Below, piece after piece: positions 26,989 to 35,344 of a stretch of 64,000 nt of DNA. Every line of letters begins with the position of its first letter. The stretch's first letter is position 1. The position numbers were made by a program, and so were the translations under genes. Origin of the DNA: Ruminococcaceae bacterium UBA7075. Its GTDB lineage: Bacteria > Bacillota > Clostridia > Oscillospirales > Acutalibacteraceae. The stretch lies in assembly GCA_002493635.1 (NCBI GenBank), contig DKZL01000022.1, positions 1-64,000 on the forward strand, in the 5' to 3' direction. Below the pieces are notes generated by a model that was not told the DNA's origin, made no database searches, and was given only the letters and a program-made list of their open reading frames with translations.

Positions 26989-27804
26989 TTATGGTTTTGC
27001 CGTGGTTTGAGCAGCAGTATTTGCCGCCGTGCTTGATTCCTGCTTCGGGCACATCATACCCTGCACATCTGTATAATAATCGCATTTCAGCAGAATTTGT
27101 GAAATCGGTACAATCTCATATCCTGCATTTTTTATGCCCTCAATTACCATTGGCAATGCTTCTGGAGTGTTTGTTGCACCGTTGTGCATAAGGATAATAC
27201 TTCCGTCTTTAAGCTTGCCTGTAACATTTTTTGTAATCTGCTCCGGTGTCGGGTCTTTCCAGTCAAGACTGTCAACATCCCACTGCACACAATACATATT
27301 ACAGCCTTTTACAGAGCGCACCACATCATTGTTATAATCACCGTAGGGTGCTCTGAACAGAGTTGGAGTTTCGCCTGTTATTTTTTTGATTTTTTCGTTG
27401 CAGGCTTGAATCTGCCCGGTCATATCTGATGTTGACAGCTTTGTCATATAAGGGTGCGTGTTGCTGTGATTGCCCACATCGTGCCCTTTTTCGGCAATCT
27501 TTTTTACATCATCAGGATATTTGTCAACCCAGTCGCCCACAAGAAAAAATGTGGATTTCACATCGTATTTGTCAAGAATTTCAAGCAGGGTGTCCGTCTG
27601 CTCATTTCCCCATGCAGCGTCAAATGACAATGCAACCTGCTTTTTGTCGGTTTCAACACAATAAATCGGGATTTCACGCTCGGTGCTTGCCGTCTGCACA
27701 ACTCCCACGGTTGAGGTAATGGCAACAGCCGCCACCGCTATGGCTATTATCAGGCAAAATCCGATTGACATTAGACTTCTTTTTGTCAGAATTATAAGAC
27801 GCAT
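26989..27804 (-). CDS. Polysaccharide deacetylase, PdaB-like, membrane-anchored
   Basis: Carbohydrate esterase family 4 enzyme, probably acting on peptidoglycan amino sugars. An N-terminal hydrophobic helix (~residues 11-35) anchors or exports it. The NodB domain starts at VALSFDAAWGNEQTD, the PdaB-type first motif in which DDG is replaced by DAAW; the metal motif HSNTHPYM (HxxxH) is intact near residue 117, followed by FRAPYGDYN and a late MHNG. The last ~20 residues are Ala/Thr rich. 271 residues. GGAGGGG precedes the ATG at 27804. Confidence 0.9.
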   Translation of the reverse strand: MRLIILTKRSLMSIGFCLIIAIAVAAVAITSTVGVVQTASTEREIPIYCVETDKKQVALSFDAAWGNEQTDTLLEILDKYDVKSTFFLVGDWVDKYPDDVKKIAEKGHDVGNHSNTHPYMTKLSTSDMTGQIQACNEKIKKITGETPTLFRAPYGDYNNDVVRSVKGCNMYCVQWDVDSLDWKDPTPEQITKNVTGKLKDGSIILMHNGATNTPEALPMVIEGIKNAGYEIVPISQILLKCDYYTDVQGMMCPKQESSTAANTAAQTTAKP

Positions 27805-27860
27805 AAAATCCCCTCCACATAATGTATATGAAGGGGATTCTTAAATATTCTATTTATTGC

Positions 27861-27889
27861 TTGTAAAATAAAAGGCATTGGTTTATAAT
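27861..27889 (+). promoter_or_regulatory. Promoter of the DUF4160 cassette
   Basis: TTGTAA (27861-27866), 17-nt spacer, TATAAT (27884-27889); GGAG precedes the first ATG at 27930. Confidence 0.8.
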
Positions 27890-27929
27890 AAAAATATAAC
27901 AATAGCAACTCTAAAACGGAGATGATATT

Positions 27930-28202
27930 ATGATGTATCCTTTTATGACATTGGACGATCATGCTGAGATTGTTCATTCTGAAATGTTAGAAAACGGTAA
28001 AGTTAAAGTATATATTGAAAAACCTGATGAGAAAGATTGCTTTCACTATGCTACTTGCTATTTGCCCCAGTACGAATGGGAAAATATATACGGCTTTTCT
28101 GAGGATGAAATAAATAAATATCTGGACGTTATAAAATCAACAGCTCATCTGATACTTGAGTTTTCTCAAAAAGGAGGACTTGAAAATGCCTCAGGTTTTT
28201 AA
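27930..28202 (+). CDS. Small acidic protein, partner of a DUF4160 protein
   Basis: A 90-residue protein I cannot place with certainty. It is acidic, with aromatic-rich YLPQYEWENIYGFSEDEINKYLDVIKSTA, and has no signal or membrane segment. It may fill the place of the small DUF2442-type protein that usually accompanies DUF4160 genes. The start could be 27930 or the adjacent ATG at 27933. Its end overlaps the next gene by 17 nt, and the GGAGG for that gene lies inside its coding sequence, so the two are translationally coupled. Confidence 0.65.
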   Translation: MMYPFMTLDDHAEIVHSEMLENGKVKVYIEKPDEKDCFHYATCYLPQYEWENIYGFSEDEINKYLDVIKSTAHLILEFSQKGGLENASGF

Positions 28203-28464
28203 AGTCGGCTCTTACTGGGTATACTTTTGGTCAAATGAAAATGAACCTCTTGAGCCTGTTCACGTGCATATATCTCAAGGCTCTCCGACTGCAAACGCAA
28301 CAAAGGTCTGGATTACAAGTAAGGGAAAATGTTACTTGTGCAATAACAATTCTCAGATTCCTGAAAAAATACTCAATAATATTATGCGTGTTATAGAAGC
28401 AAGAAGTGATGAAGTTATCCTCAAATGGAAAAATCATTTTAATATAATAACATATTTTTGTTAA
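28186..28464 (+). CDS. DUF4160-family protein
   Basis: A 92-residue protein starting MPQVFKVGSYWVYFWSNENE, followed by EPVHVHISQG and ATKVWI, matching the DUF4160 family (small basic proteins that begin with an 'F-x-I-x-M-Y-x-x-D/E-H-x-P-x-H-x-H' type motif). DUF4160 genes are commonly paired with a small DUF2442 gene, and a toxin-antitoxin role has been suggested but is not established to my knowledge. The start is fixed by GGAGG 8 nt upstream of the ATG at 28186. Confidence 0.8.
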   Translation: MPQVFKVGSYWVYFWSNENEPLEPVHVHISQGSPTANATKVWITSKGKCYLCNNNSQIPEKILNNIMRVIEARSDEVILKWKNHFNIITYFC

Positions 28465-28482
28465 AGTGTATATTTAAATTTA

Positions 28483-28512
28483 CAACGGCACCACAAATTT
28501 GTGGTGCCGTTG
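28483..28512. terminator. Perfect 15-bp palindromic terminator
   Basis: CAACGGCACCACAAA joined directly to TTTGTGGTGCCGTTG, then CTTTTTG on the plus strand. It separates the converging DUF4160 and cysS genes. Confidence 0.85.
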
Positions 28513-28535
28513 CTTTTTGTGAATTGAATTTATTT

Positions 28536-29948
28536 TTAGTTTTCAAAATGCCATTCAATGCCGTCCTTGGTGTCCTTGATGACAACATTCATCTCCTTTA
28601 GCTTGTCACGGATTGCATCTGCGGTTGCCCAATCCTTTTCGGCACGAGCCTTTGTACGCTGTGCAATCAGAGCTTCAACCTCAGCGTTAATACCGCTGTT
28701 TTCATTTTCAATTTTTGCATTATCTGACTTTGCTTTTGTAAGGTCAAGTGAAAGCACCTTATCAAATTCATCTATAAGATACAGCTTTGTTGCGTCGTCA
28801 ATATCTGCCTTAAGCACATCATAAACACAGGTAAGTCCGAGAGATGTGTTTATGTCATTGTCAAGAGCCTCTTTAAAGCTGTCAAGATAAGGCTTTGCCT
28901 TTTCGGTGTCGGCTGTGCCGTCCTTTGAAAGACCTGCAATTCTCTTTGTAAGCTTTTCATAAGCTTTTGCCGTGTTGTCAAGACTTTCATAGGTAAAAGT
29001 CAACGGCTTGCGGTAATGGCTCTGCAAACAGAACATTCTGTAAACCAGCGGATTATACCCCTTTTCCTCAAGCAAAGAAACCGTCAGGAAATCGCCGCTT
29101 GACTTACTCATTTTTCCTCTTGCATCATTCAGGTGAAGCACGTGGAACCAGTAATTGCACCACTTATGACCGAGATAAGCTTCAGACTGAGCAATTTCAT
29201 TTGTATGGTGCGGAAAAGCATTGTCAATGCCGCCGCAGTGAATGTCAAGGTATTCGCCGTTGTGCTTTTTGCTGATGCAGGAACACTCAATATGCCAGCC
29301 CGGATAGCCTACTCCCCACGGGCTTTCCCACTTCAGCTCCTGAGCATCAAACTTTGACTTTGTGAACCAGAGCACAAAGTCAGCTTTATTGCGCTTATTT
29401 TCGTCCTCTTCAACGCTTTCACGCACACCTACGGCAAGGTCATCCTCGTTCATATTACCGAATACATAATAGTTGTCAAGCTTTGAGGTATCAAAATAAA
29501 CATTTCCGCCTGCAATATAAGCATAACCCTTTTCGAGCAGAACTGACACCATTTCGATAAAATCATCAATGCAATTTGTTGCAGGCTCGACAACATCGGG
29601 AGTTTTGATGTTAAGCTTTGCGCAGTCGGCAAAAAATGCATCGGTGTAGAATTTGGCAATTTCAAGCACCGTCTTGTGCTCACGCTTTGCACCCTTGAGC
29701 ATTTTGTCTTCGCCTGTATCTGCATCACTTGTGAGATGTCCTACATCGGTGATGTTCATTACACGCTTTACATTGTAGCCGGAAAAGCGAAGATATTTTT
29801 CAAGGACATCCTCCATAATATATGTGCGCAGATTACCTATATGCGCATAGTGATATACGGTCGGTCCGCAGGTGTACATATTGACTTCTTTATCATTAAA
29901 AGGAATAAATTCCTGTCTTGTCTGTCCGAGAGAGTTATATAATACCAT
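28536..29948 (-). CDS. cysS: Cysteinyl-tRNA synthetase
   Basis: Class I synthetase charging tRNA-Cys. Zinc ligands and active site are visible: CGPTVYHYAHIGNLR (Cys28 and HIGN signature), ECSCIS, HCGGIDNAFPHHTNE and KMSKSSGDFLT (KMSKS, ~residue 277). The 470-residue length is usual. It ends the recA operon; only 5 nt separate it from cysE, which links cysteine synthesis and cysteine charging. Confidence 0.97.
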   Translation of the reverse strand: MVLYNSLGQTRQEFIPFNDKEVNMYTCGPTVYHYAHIGNLRTYIMEDVLEKYLRFSGYNVKRVMNITDVGHLTSDADTGEDKMLKGAKREHKTVLEIAKFYTDAFFADCAKLNIKTPDVVEPATNCIDDFIEMVSVLLEKGYAYIAGGNVYFDTSKLDNYYVFGNMNEDDLAVGVRESVEEDENKRNKADFVLWFTKSKFDAQELKWESPWGVGYPGWHIECSCISKKHNGEYLDIHCGGIDNAFPHHTNEIAQSEAYLGHKWCNYWFHVLHLNDARGKMSKSSGDFLTVSLLEEKGYNPLVYRMFCLQSHYRKPLTFTYESLDNTAKAYEKLTKRIAGLSKDGTADTEKAKPYLDSFKEALDNDINTSLGLTCVYDVLKADIDDATKLYLIDEFDKVLSLDLTKAKSDNAKIENENSGINAEVEALIAQRTKARAEKDWATADAIRDKLKEMNVVIKDTKDGIEWHFEN

Positions 29949-29953
29949 CTTGA

Positions 29954-30601
29954 TTACTCCTTGCCTTTATCATTCTTTAGCTCTTGAAGCTCTTTTTCAA
30001 GCACATTAATTTTGTGCTCCATATTGCACAGTGCAAGTGCGACAGGGTCGGAAACGTGAATCTGGTCGAGAGTTTCGCTTCTTACACCGTTGACTTTAAC
30101 CACCCTTGCAGGAACACCGACAGCAGTGGAGTTCGGCGGAATTTCACTCAGAACCACCGCACCTGCGGCTATTCGGGAATTGTCGCCTACCTTGAAAGGT
30201 CCGAGCACCTTTGCACCCGAGCCCACAAGAACATTGTTGCCGAGGGTCGGATGACGTTTGCCTGTTTCCTTACCTGTACCGCCGAGGGTAACATTCTGAT
30301 AAATCGTGCAGTTTTCGCCGATTACCGTGGTTTCGCCTATAACAACGCCCATACCGTGGTCAATGAAAAGACCTTTACCTATGGTGGCACCGGGGTGAAT
30401 TTCAATTCCTGTTTTATGACGGCTTCTCTGAGAAATAAAACGTGCTATAAATTTTAAGTTGTGCCTGAAAAACCAGTTTGCTTTTCTGTGTGACCTTACA
30501 GCCTTAAAGCCTGAATACAGAAAGAAAACTTCTGCCTTACTCCTTGCGGCAGGGTCACGCTCAAGCACAGCGTTAATATCTGATTTAAAGGTTTTAAACA
30601 A
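29954..30601 (-). CDS. cysE: Serine O-acetyltransferase
   Basis: Makes O-acetylserine, the first step of cysteine synthesis. The N-terminal helices (RDPAARSKAEVFFLYSGF) precede a left-handed beta helix of hexapeptide repeats, with GIEIHPGATIGKGLFIDHG (catalytic His) near residue 65, GTGKETGKRHPTLG, and a C-terminal tail. 215 residues, the short bacterial form. The start is a TTG at 30601 with GGGTG about 7 nt upstream; no ATG fits better. Confidence 0.95.
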   Translation of the reverse strand: MFKTFKSDINAVLERDPAARSKAEVFFLYSGFKAVRSHRKANWFFRHNLKFIARFISQRSRHKTGIEIHPGATIGKGLFIDHGMGVVIGETTVIGENCTIYQNVTLGGTGKETGKRHPTLGNNVLVGSGAKVLGPFKVGDNSRIAAGAVVLSEIPPNSTAVGVPARVVKVNGVRSETLDQIHVSDPVALALCNMEHKINVLEKELQELKNDKGKE

Positions 30602-30622
30602 AGTATCACACCCAATTTTGAG

Positions 30623-31213
30623 TTACATATCTGAAATAAAGCGATAATTCTGTTTGATGTAAATTACACCCGATATAATCGTAAAGATTGTTGAAATCCA
30701 AATCAAGGCTCCGCCGATCAGTATAAATATTCTATAAAGAAGCGAAGCTGTATCAGCTGAAAGTATTCCTGAAAGCGCATTAACATCAAAAAAGGTCTGC
30801 ATCACTAAAATTGCAATGATTGCAACCATCTGAGTAACGGTTTTAACCTTGCCCCACATATTTGCGGCAACCACCTTACCTTTTGAAGCGGCAATCAATC
30901 TGATAGATGTAACGGAAAACTCTCTGAAAAGTACGATTATCACGGCTATACAGTCGCAAAGTCCGTTTTGAACAAAGCATAAGAATGCCGCAAGTACAAG
31001 AATTTTATCTGCAAGAGGGTCAGCAAATTTCCCGAAATCCGTTACAAGGTTGCGTTTTCTTGCAATTTTTCCATCCATCATATCAGTCAATGATGCAATT
31101 ATAAACAATATAAGCGCCGCCGCATTATGCAGCGGAAATTCAATAAGCATTGAAGCCACAAAAACAGGAACAAGAAATATACGTCCTATTGTCAGTTTAT
31201 TAGGTAAATTCAT
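30623..31213 (-). CDS. pgsA: CDP-diacylglycerol-glycerol-3-phosphate 3-phosphatidyltransferase
   Basis: Membrane enzyme making phosphatidylglycerophosphate. The CDP-alcohol transferase motif is complete at residues ~48-75: DMMDGKIARKRNLVTDFGK, then FADPLADK, giving D-x2-DG-x2-AR-x8-G-x3-D-x3-D. About four further hydrophobic segments follow. The start is the ATG at 31213 with GGAAGG upstream; a TTG at 31228 is in frame but lies in that site. 196 residues. Confidence 0.95.
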   Translation of the reverse strand: MNLPNKLTIGRIFLVPVFVASMLIEFPLHNAAALILFIIASLTDMMDGKIARKRNLVTDFGKFADPLADKILVLAAFLCFVQNGLCDCIAVIIVLFREFSVTSIRLIAASKGKVVAANMWGKVKTVTQMVAIIAILVMQTFFDVNALSGILSADTASLLYRIFILIGGALIWISTIFTIISGVIYIKQNYRFISDM

Positions 31214-31235
31214 TTTGTTGCCTTCCAAATTAATT

Positions 31236-32564
31236 TTATTCTGTTTCGCCTACAGGGTCACAGCCCATATAGTCGGTAATTTTAACCTTTACAAATTCAC
31301 CGATTGCAGGCTTTTTGCTTTTACAGGTAAAAAATACACATCCGTCAACCTCCGGAGAGTCTGCATAACTTCTGCCAAAATAACACTCGGCAAGCTTGTC
31401 AAAGCCTTCAACAAGAACCTCAATTTCAGTGCCGATAAGACTTTCACAATAGTCAGCCATAACGCTCTGTTGATGCTCCATAATTATGTCGGCACGCTTT
31501 TGCTTTATTTCTTCATCAATCTGGTCGGGCATTTTTGCCGCAGGAGTGTTCTCTTCCTGAGAATACGCAAAACATCCAAGACGCTCAAACTTCATATCAG
31601 CAGCAAATTGTGCAAGCTCTTCAAATTGTTCTTCGGTTTCTCCCGGAAACCCCGTAATAAAGGTTGTACGCAAAACAACATCCGGAATTTTTACCCTGAT
31701 TTTATTTATAAGCTCCGTAAGCTCTTTAAGACTGCCGTGACGGTTCATTCGCTTGAGCACATCACCGTTGCAGTGCTGGAGAGGTAAATCTATGTATTTT
31801 ACAATTTTATCTTCATTTGCAATGGTATCAATAAGCTCGTCCGTTAGTCTGTCAGGATAACAGTATAGCACTCTTATCCATTTTAATCCGTCGATTTTAC
31901 AGAGTTTTTGCAAAAGTTTTGCAAGATATGGCTCTCCAAACAAATCTTCGCCGTATCTTGTGGTGTCCTGTGCAATAACATTAAGCTCAACAACACCGTT
32001 CTTTGCAAGACTTTCAGCCTCTTTAATAATATTTTCAGGCTTGCGGCTTCTGAATTTTCCTCTTATCTGCGGAATTGCGCAGTAGGTACAGCAGTTGTCA
32101 CAGCCCTCTGCAATTTTTATGTATGCAGTGTAAGGAGGAGTAGACTGAATCCTTCCGCCCTCGAGAGGAAGGCACAATTTGTCGGGAAACATCTCAACTT
32201 TTTTGTCATTCAATACATCACAGACAACATCTGCTATCCTGCTGTTTGCGCCGATTCCTATTGCGGCGTCAACCTCATAAAGCTGTTTTGTAATCTCATT
32301 CTGATAACGCTGTGCAAGACAGCCTGTTACAACAATAGCCTTAATCGTTCCCTCCTGCTTCAGCTTGCCAAGCTCAATAATTTCATCAATACTTTCCTGC
32401 TTGGCACTTTCGATAAATCCGCAGGTATTTACAATAACGCAGTCTGCATCGGCAGGGTCATTTACTATTATAAAGCCTCGCTGCTTAAGTGTAAACAAAA
32501 GCATTTCGGCATCAACCTGATTTTTTGCACATCCGAGAGATACAATACCAACCTTATAATTCAT
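31236..32564 (-). CDS. rimO: Ribosomal protein S12 methylthiotransferase RimO
   Basis: Radical-SAM enzyme that methylthiolates the conserved Asp of ribosomal protein S12. Three N-terminal cluster cysteines (VSLGCAKNQVD, CVIVNTCGFI, VVTGCLAQRY) and the radical-SAM motif CDNCCTYCAIP (CxxxCxxC, ~residue 147) are present, then IRGKFRSR typical of RimO rather than MiaB, and a C-terminal TRAM domain. 442 residues. Its ATG overlaps the recX stop by 4 nt. Confidence 0.95.
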   Translation of the reverse strand: MNYKVGIVSLGCAKNQVDAEMLLFTLKQRGFIIVNDPADADCVIVNTCGFIESAKQESIDEIIELGKLKQEGTIKAIVVTGCLAQRYQNEITKQLYEVDAAIGIGANSRIADVVCDVLNDKKVEMFPDKLCLPLEGGRIQSTPPYTAYIKIAEGCDNCCTYCAIPQIRGKFRSRKPENIIKEAESLAKNGVVELNVIAQDTTRYGEDLFGEPYLAKLLQKLCKIDGLKWIRVLYCYPDRLTDELIDTIANEDKIVKYIDLPLQHCNGDVLKRMNRHGSLKELTELINKIRVKIPDVVLRTTFITGFPGETEEQFEELAQFAADMKFERLGCFAYSQEENTPAAKMPDQIDEEIKQKRADIIMEHQQSVMADYCESLIGTEIEVLVEGFDKLAECYFGRSYADSPEVDGCVFFTCKSKKPAIGEFVKVKITDYMGCDPVGETE

Positions 32565-33181
32565 ATGCTGTCTTCCTCTGTATAATCTGAATAATCATCC
32601 ATTGCTCTTCTGATGCTGTCCCAGCCGTATCCAAGTCTCTGCAATGCAGCAACCGCCCTGCGTCTGGTTTTTTCGTCATCAAGATTCCTGTATTTTTTCT
32701 CAAGAACCGCCTTGATTTCTTCATTCTCGTCCACGTCAATGTCTTCAAGAATTTCTTGGGCAAGCTCCTTGTCAATTCCTTTTCGTGACAACTCGTAAGA
32801 AGCCCCACGCTTTGACATATGCTTTGAAAATATCAGCTGTTCTGCATATCGACGGGCAAAACCCTCGTCATTTACAAGACCGAGTTCCTCAAGTCTGTCA
32901 ACCGCCTTTTGTGCTGAATCCTCATCACAAGTGCGCCTGATTTTGTCGGCAAGCTCTTTTTTGGAGTGGTCACGGTATGATATAAGCCAGAGTGCCTTCT
33001 CCTTGGCTCTGCGCTCATTGCTAAGAGAAATAATCTCGTGCAGTTCCTCATCGTCTATATCACGACCGACATCAAATCTGTTTTCAAGCAAGGTCTGAGT
33101 GTCGAGCTTCATAGCAAATTCGCCGTCAATGTACAGCGCACTCAGTCCTTTTCTTCTCGGTTCAATAGCAGTAATGGTCAT
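32561..33181 (-). CDS. recX: RecA regulator RecX
   Basis: A 206-residue all-helical protein built of three-helix repeats, which modulates RecA filaments. Family marks: ALWLISYRDHSKKELADKIRR, VDRLEELGLVNDEGFARRYAEQLI and KYRNLDDEKTRRRAVAALQRLGYGWDSIR. The start overlaps the recA stop by one base (TGATG), the classic recA-recX arrangement. Confidence 0.94.
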   Translation of the reverse strand: MTITAIEPRRKGLSALYIDGEFAMKLDTQTLLENRFDVGRDIDDEELHEIISLSNERRAKEKALWLISYRDHSKKELADKIRRTCDEDSAQKAVDRLEELGLVNDEGFARRYAEQLIFSKHMSKRGASYELSRKGIDKELAQEILEDIDVDENEEIKAVLEKKYRNLDDEKTRRRAVAALQRLGYGWDSIRRAMDDYSDYTEEDSI

Positions 33182-34302
33182 CAGTCGTCAACCAAAACAT
33201 CAATTTTTGCTGCTGTTTTCTTTGCTTCATCCTTTTTTGACGGCTCTTTTACGGAATTGTCCGCCGCAGGGATTTCCGTGATTTTTGCCTTTGGAGCCGA
33301 CGGCTTGCGCACATAGAGTTTGTCTACATTTTCCCAGACCTGAGCTTCAATTTCCTTCATAATGTTTTCGTCATTTTTAAGAAGTTCTTTAACCTTGTCA
33401 CGCCCCTGAGCAAGACGGGTGCCGTTATAGCTGAACCACGAACCTGACTTCTGGACAATGTCAAGTTTTACTGCAATATCAAGAAGCTCGCCTGTACGGC
33501 TGATACCTTCACCGTACATAATATCAAATTCAGCCTCTCTGAACGGAGGGGCGATTTTATTTTTAACAACCTTTGCTCTTGTGCGTGAACCGATGATTTC
33601 TCCGTTCACCTTAAGAGTTTCGGCTTTTCTTATATCAATACGTACAGAACTGTAAAACTTGAGAGCCCTGCCGCCTGTTGTTACCTCAGGATTGCCGTAT
33701 ATAACACCAACCTTTTCACGAAGCTGGTTGATAAAGATTGCAACGCAGTTTGACTTGTTGATTGCACCTGCAAGCTTTCTTAAAGCCTGTGACATAAGAC
33801 GAGCGTGAAGTCCGACGTGGCTGTCACCCATTTCACCCTCAATTTCTGCCTTTGGAACAAGAGCGGCAACTGAGTCGATTACGATAACATCAATAGCTCC
33901 GCTTCGTATGAGTGCCTCGGCAATTTCAAGTGCGTCTTCACCTGTATCAGGCTGTGATACAAGCAGTGAATCAACATCAACGCCGAGTGCCGCCGCATAA
34001 GTCGGGTCAAGTGCGTGCTCAACATCAATAAATGCAACATTTCCGCCGTTTTTCTGTCCCTCTGCAATACAGTGAAGTGAAAGTGTGGTTTTACCTGATG
34101 ATTCAGGTCCGTATATTTCAACAATTCTTCCTCGTGGAAGACCGCCTATTCCGAGTGCAATATCAAGTGAAAGCGAGCCTGTTGATATGTGGTCAACGCT
34201 CATATGTTTATTTTCGCCAAGGCGCATTACTGCACCCTTACCGAATTGTTTTTCAATTTGAGATAACGCTGTTTCAAGCGCTTTATTCTTATCAACTGCC
34301 AT
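33181..34302 (-). CDS. recA: Recombinase RecA
   Basis: Strand-exchange and SOS-coprotease ATPase. Walker [10 protein letters not shown] (~residue 66), catalytic Glu in [12 protein letters not shown], Walker [13 protein letters not shown], loop L1 [20 protein letters not shown] and loop L2 [21 protein letters not shown] are all present. 373 residues, with a longer than usual charged C-terminal tail (~residues 335-373). GGAGG sits 7 nt before the ATG. Upstream lie the tandem 80-bp repeats, and no recognisable GAAC-N4-GTTC LexA box. Confidence 0.98.
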   Translation of the reverse strand: MAVDKNKALETALSQIEKQFGKGAVMRLGENKHMSVDHISTGSLSLDIALGIGGLPRGRIVEIYGPESSGKTTLSLHCIAEGQKNGGNVAFIDVEHALDPTYAAALGVDVDSLLVSQPDTGEDALEIAEALIRSGAIDVIVIDSVAALVPKAEIEGEMGDSHVGLHARLMSQALRKLAGAINKSNCVAIFINQLREKVGVIYGNPEVTTGGRALKFYSSVRIDIRKAETLKVNGEIIGSRTRAKVVKNKIAPPFREAEFDIMYGEGISRTGELLDIAVKLDIVQKSGSWFSYNGTRLAQGRDKVKELLKNDENIMKEIEAQVWENVDKLYVRKPSAPKAKITEIPAADNSVKEPSKKDEAKKTAAKIDVLVDD

Positions 34303-34320
34303 TATATAGTCCTCCGTGTT

Positions 34321-34462
34321 TTTTAGTCCGCTTCATAAGTTTAATATAACTTATAATGTAGTGTCCCGAAGTTTAAACTTCCATCTGTTTATAAAGTTTA
34401 TTTTAGTCCGCTTCATAAGTTTAATGTAACTTATAATGCAATGTCCCGAAGTTTAAACTTCC
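34321..34462 (+). repeat. Tandem 62-bp repeats (period 80) upstream of recA
   Basis: 34321-34382 and 34401-34462 are 62-bp direct repeats with about three mismatches, each starting TTTTAGTCCGCTTCATAAG and ending CCCGAAGTTTAAACTTCC. The end of each contains the 14-bp perfect palindrome GAAGTTTAAACTTC. They occupy most of the recA-prmC spacer (34303-34501), where the recA promoter should be. They are the best-preserved members of the family found at 17776-18017 and 25932-26117. Confidence 0.85.
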
Positions 34463-34501
34463 GCTTAATATTAAAATTCATTTTTTGTCATCAAAAATAT
34501 A

Positions 34502-35344
34502 TCAGAAACGAATTCCGATTATTGCACGCTTAATGCCTGAAAGGTCATATGCCGTTTTAAGATTACTAAAGCCTTCGTTCTGCAAAAGCTCTGCGACATA
34601 ATCAGCCTGATCTTCGCCGAGTTCAAAGGCAAGCGCACCGCCTTTTTTAAGCTTCCTGCTCCAGTTCTTTATAATAGAACGATAAAAATCAAAACCGTCA
34701 GCTCCGCCGTCAAGTGCCATCGCAGGCTCTTTCTGCACCTCATCCTGCAAAGTTTTGAGATCTTCCGAGCGTATGTAAGGCGGATTGGATACAATCAAAT
34801 CAAACAGACTGTCGTCAAAATCATCATAGCATTTAAAAACATCGCCGTTTATCAAATTTATATCAGCTTGGTTGTGTACGCTGTTCTTTTCAAGATAAGC
34901 AAATGCCTCCCGGCTCAGTTCAACGGCTGTTACGTCAGCATTTGCAAGCTTATTAAGCGCAACTGAAATTGCTCCGCTGCCTGCGCAAAGGTCAATAGCT
35001 TTCTTGCTTTGTCGCTTATCAAGAAATTCAAGGCAGAGATTAAGAACAACCTCGGTATCATCACGGGGGATAAGCACACCCTCGCCGACAAAAAATTCAA
35101 ATCCGCAAAACTCCCAGCTGCCGAGAATATATTGCAAAGGTTGTTTTTTTGCCCTTTTATCAAGAATCTGATACAATTCCCGAAGATTTTGTTCCGAAAA
35201 TTCATCCCTGCCATGAGTTATCAATCCTGCACGGTTAATCGAAAATCTCTGTTCAAAAATGCACATTGTTTCAAATGTAGGGTCAATAACTTCTGTTTTT
35301 TCAAGGAATTTCTTACATTCCCTGTATGCCTGCTCAACTGTCAT
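34502..35344 (-). CDS. prmC: Release factor glutamine methyltransferase
   Basis: N5-methylates the GGQ glutamine of release factors RF1/RF2. The N-terminal helical domain is followed by a Rossmann SAM fold with AIDLCAGSGAISVAL (motif I, ~residue 115) and the diagnostic SNPPYIRSEDL (NPPY, ~186). 280 residues. The ATG overlaps the yqhQ stop (TAATG). In many genomes prmC sits beside prfA and this DUF1385 gene; here prfA is not in the window. Confidence 0.94.
   Translation of the reverse strand: MTVEQAYRECKKFLEKTEVIDPTFETMCIFEQRFSINRAGLITHGRDEFSEQNLRELYQILDKRAKKQPLQYILGSWEFCGFEFFVGEGVLIPRDDTEVVLNLCLEFLDKRQSKKAIDLCAGSGAISVALNKLANADVTAVELSREAFAYLEKNSVHNQADINLINGDVFKCYDDFDDSLFDLIVSNPPYIRSEDLKTLQDEVQKEPAMALDGGADGFDFYRSIIKNWSRKLKKGGALAFELGEDQADYVAELLQNEGFSNLKTAYDLSGIKRAIIGIRF

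Noticed and set aside
34303..34501. LexA box upstream of recA
   Set aside because: No GAAC-N4-GTTC found; GAAGTTTAAACTTC is part of a dispersed repeat and differs at the defining C/G positions.
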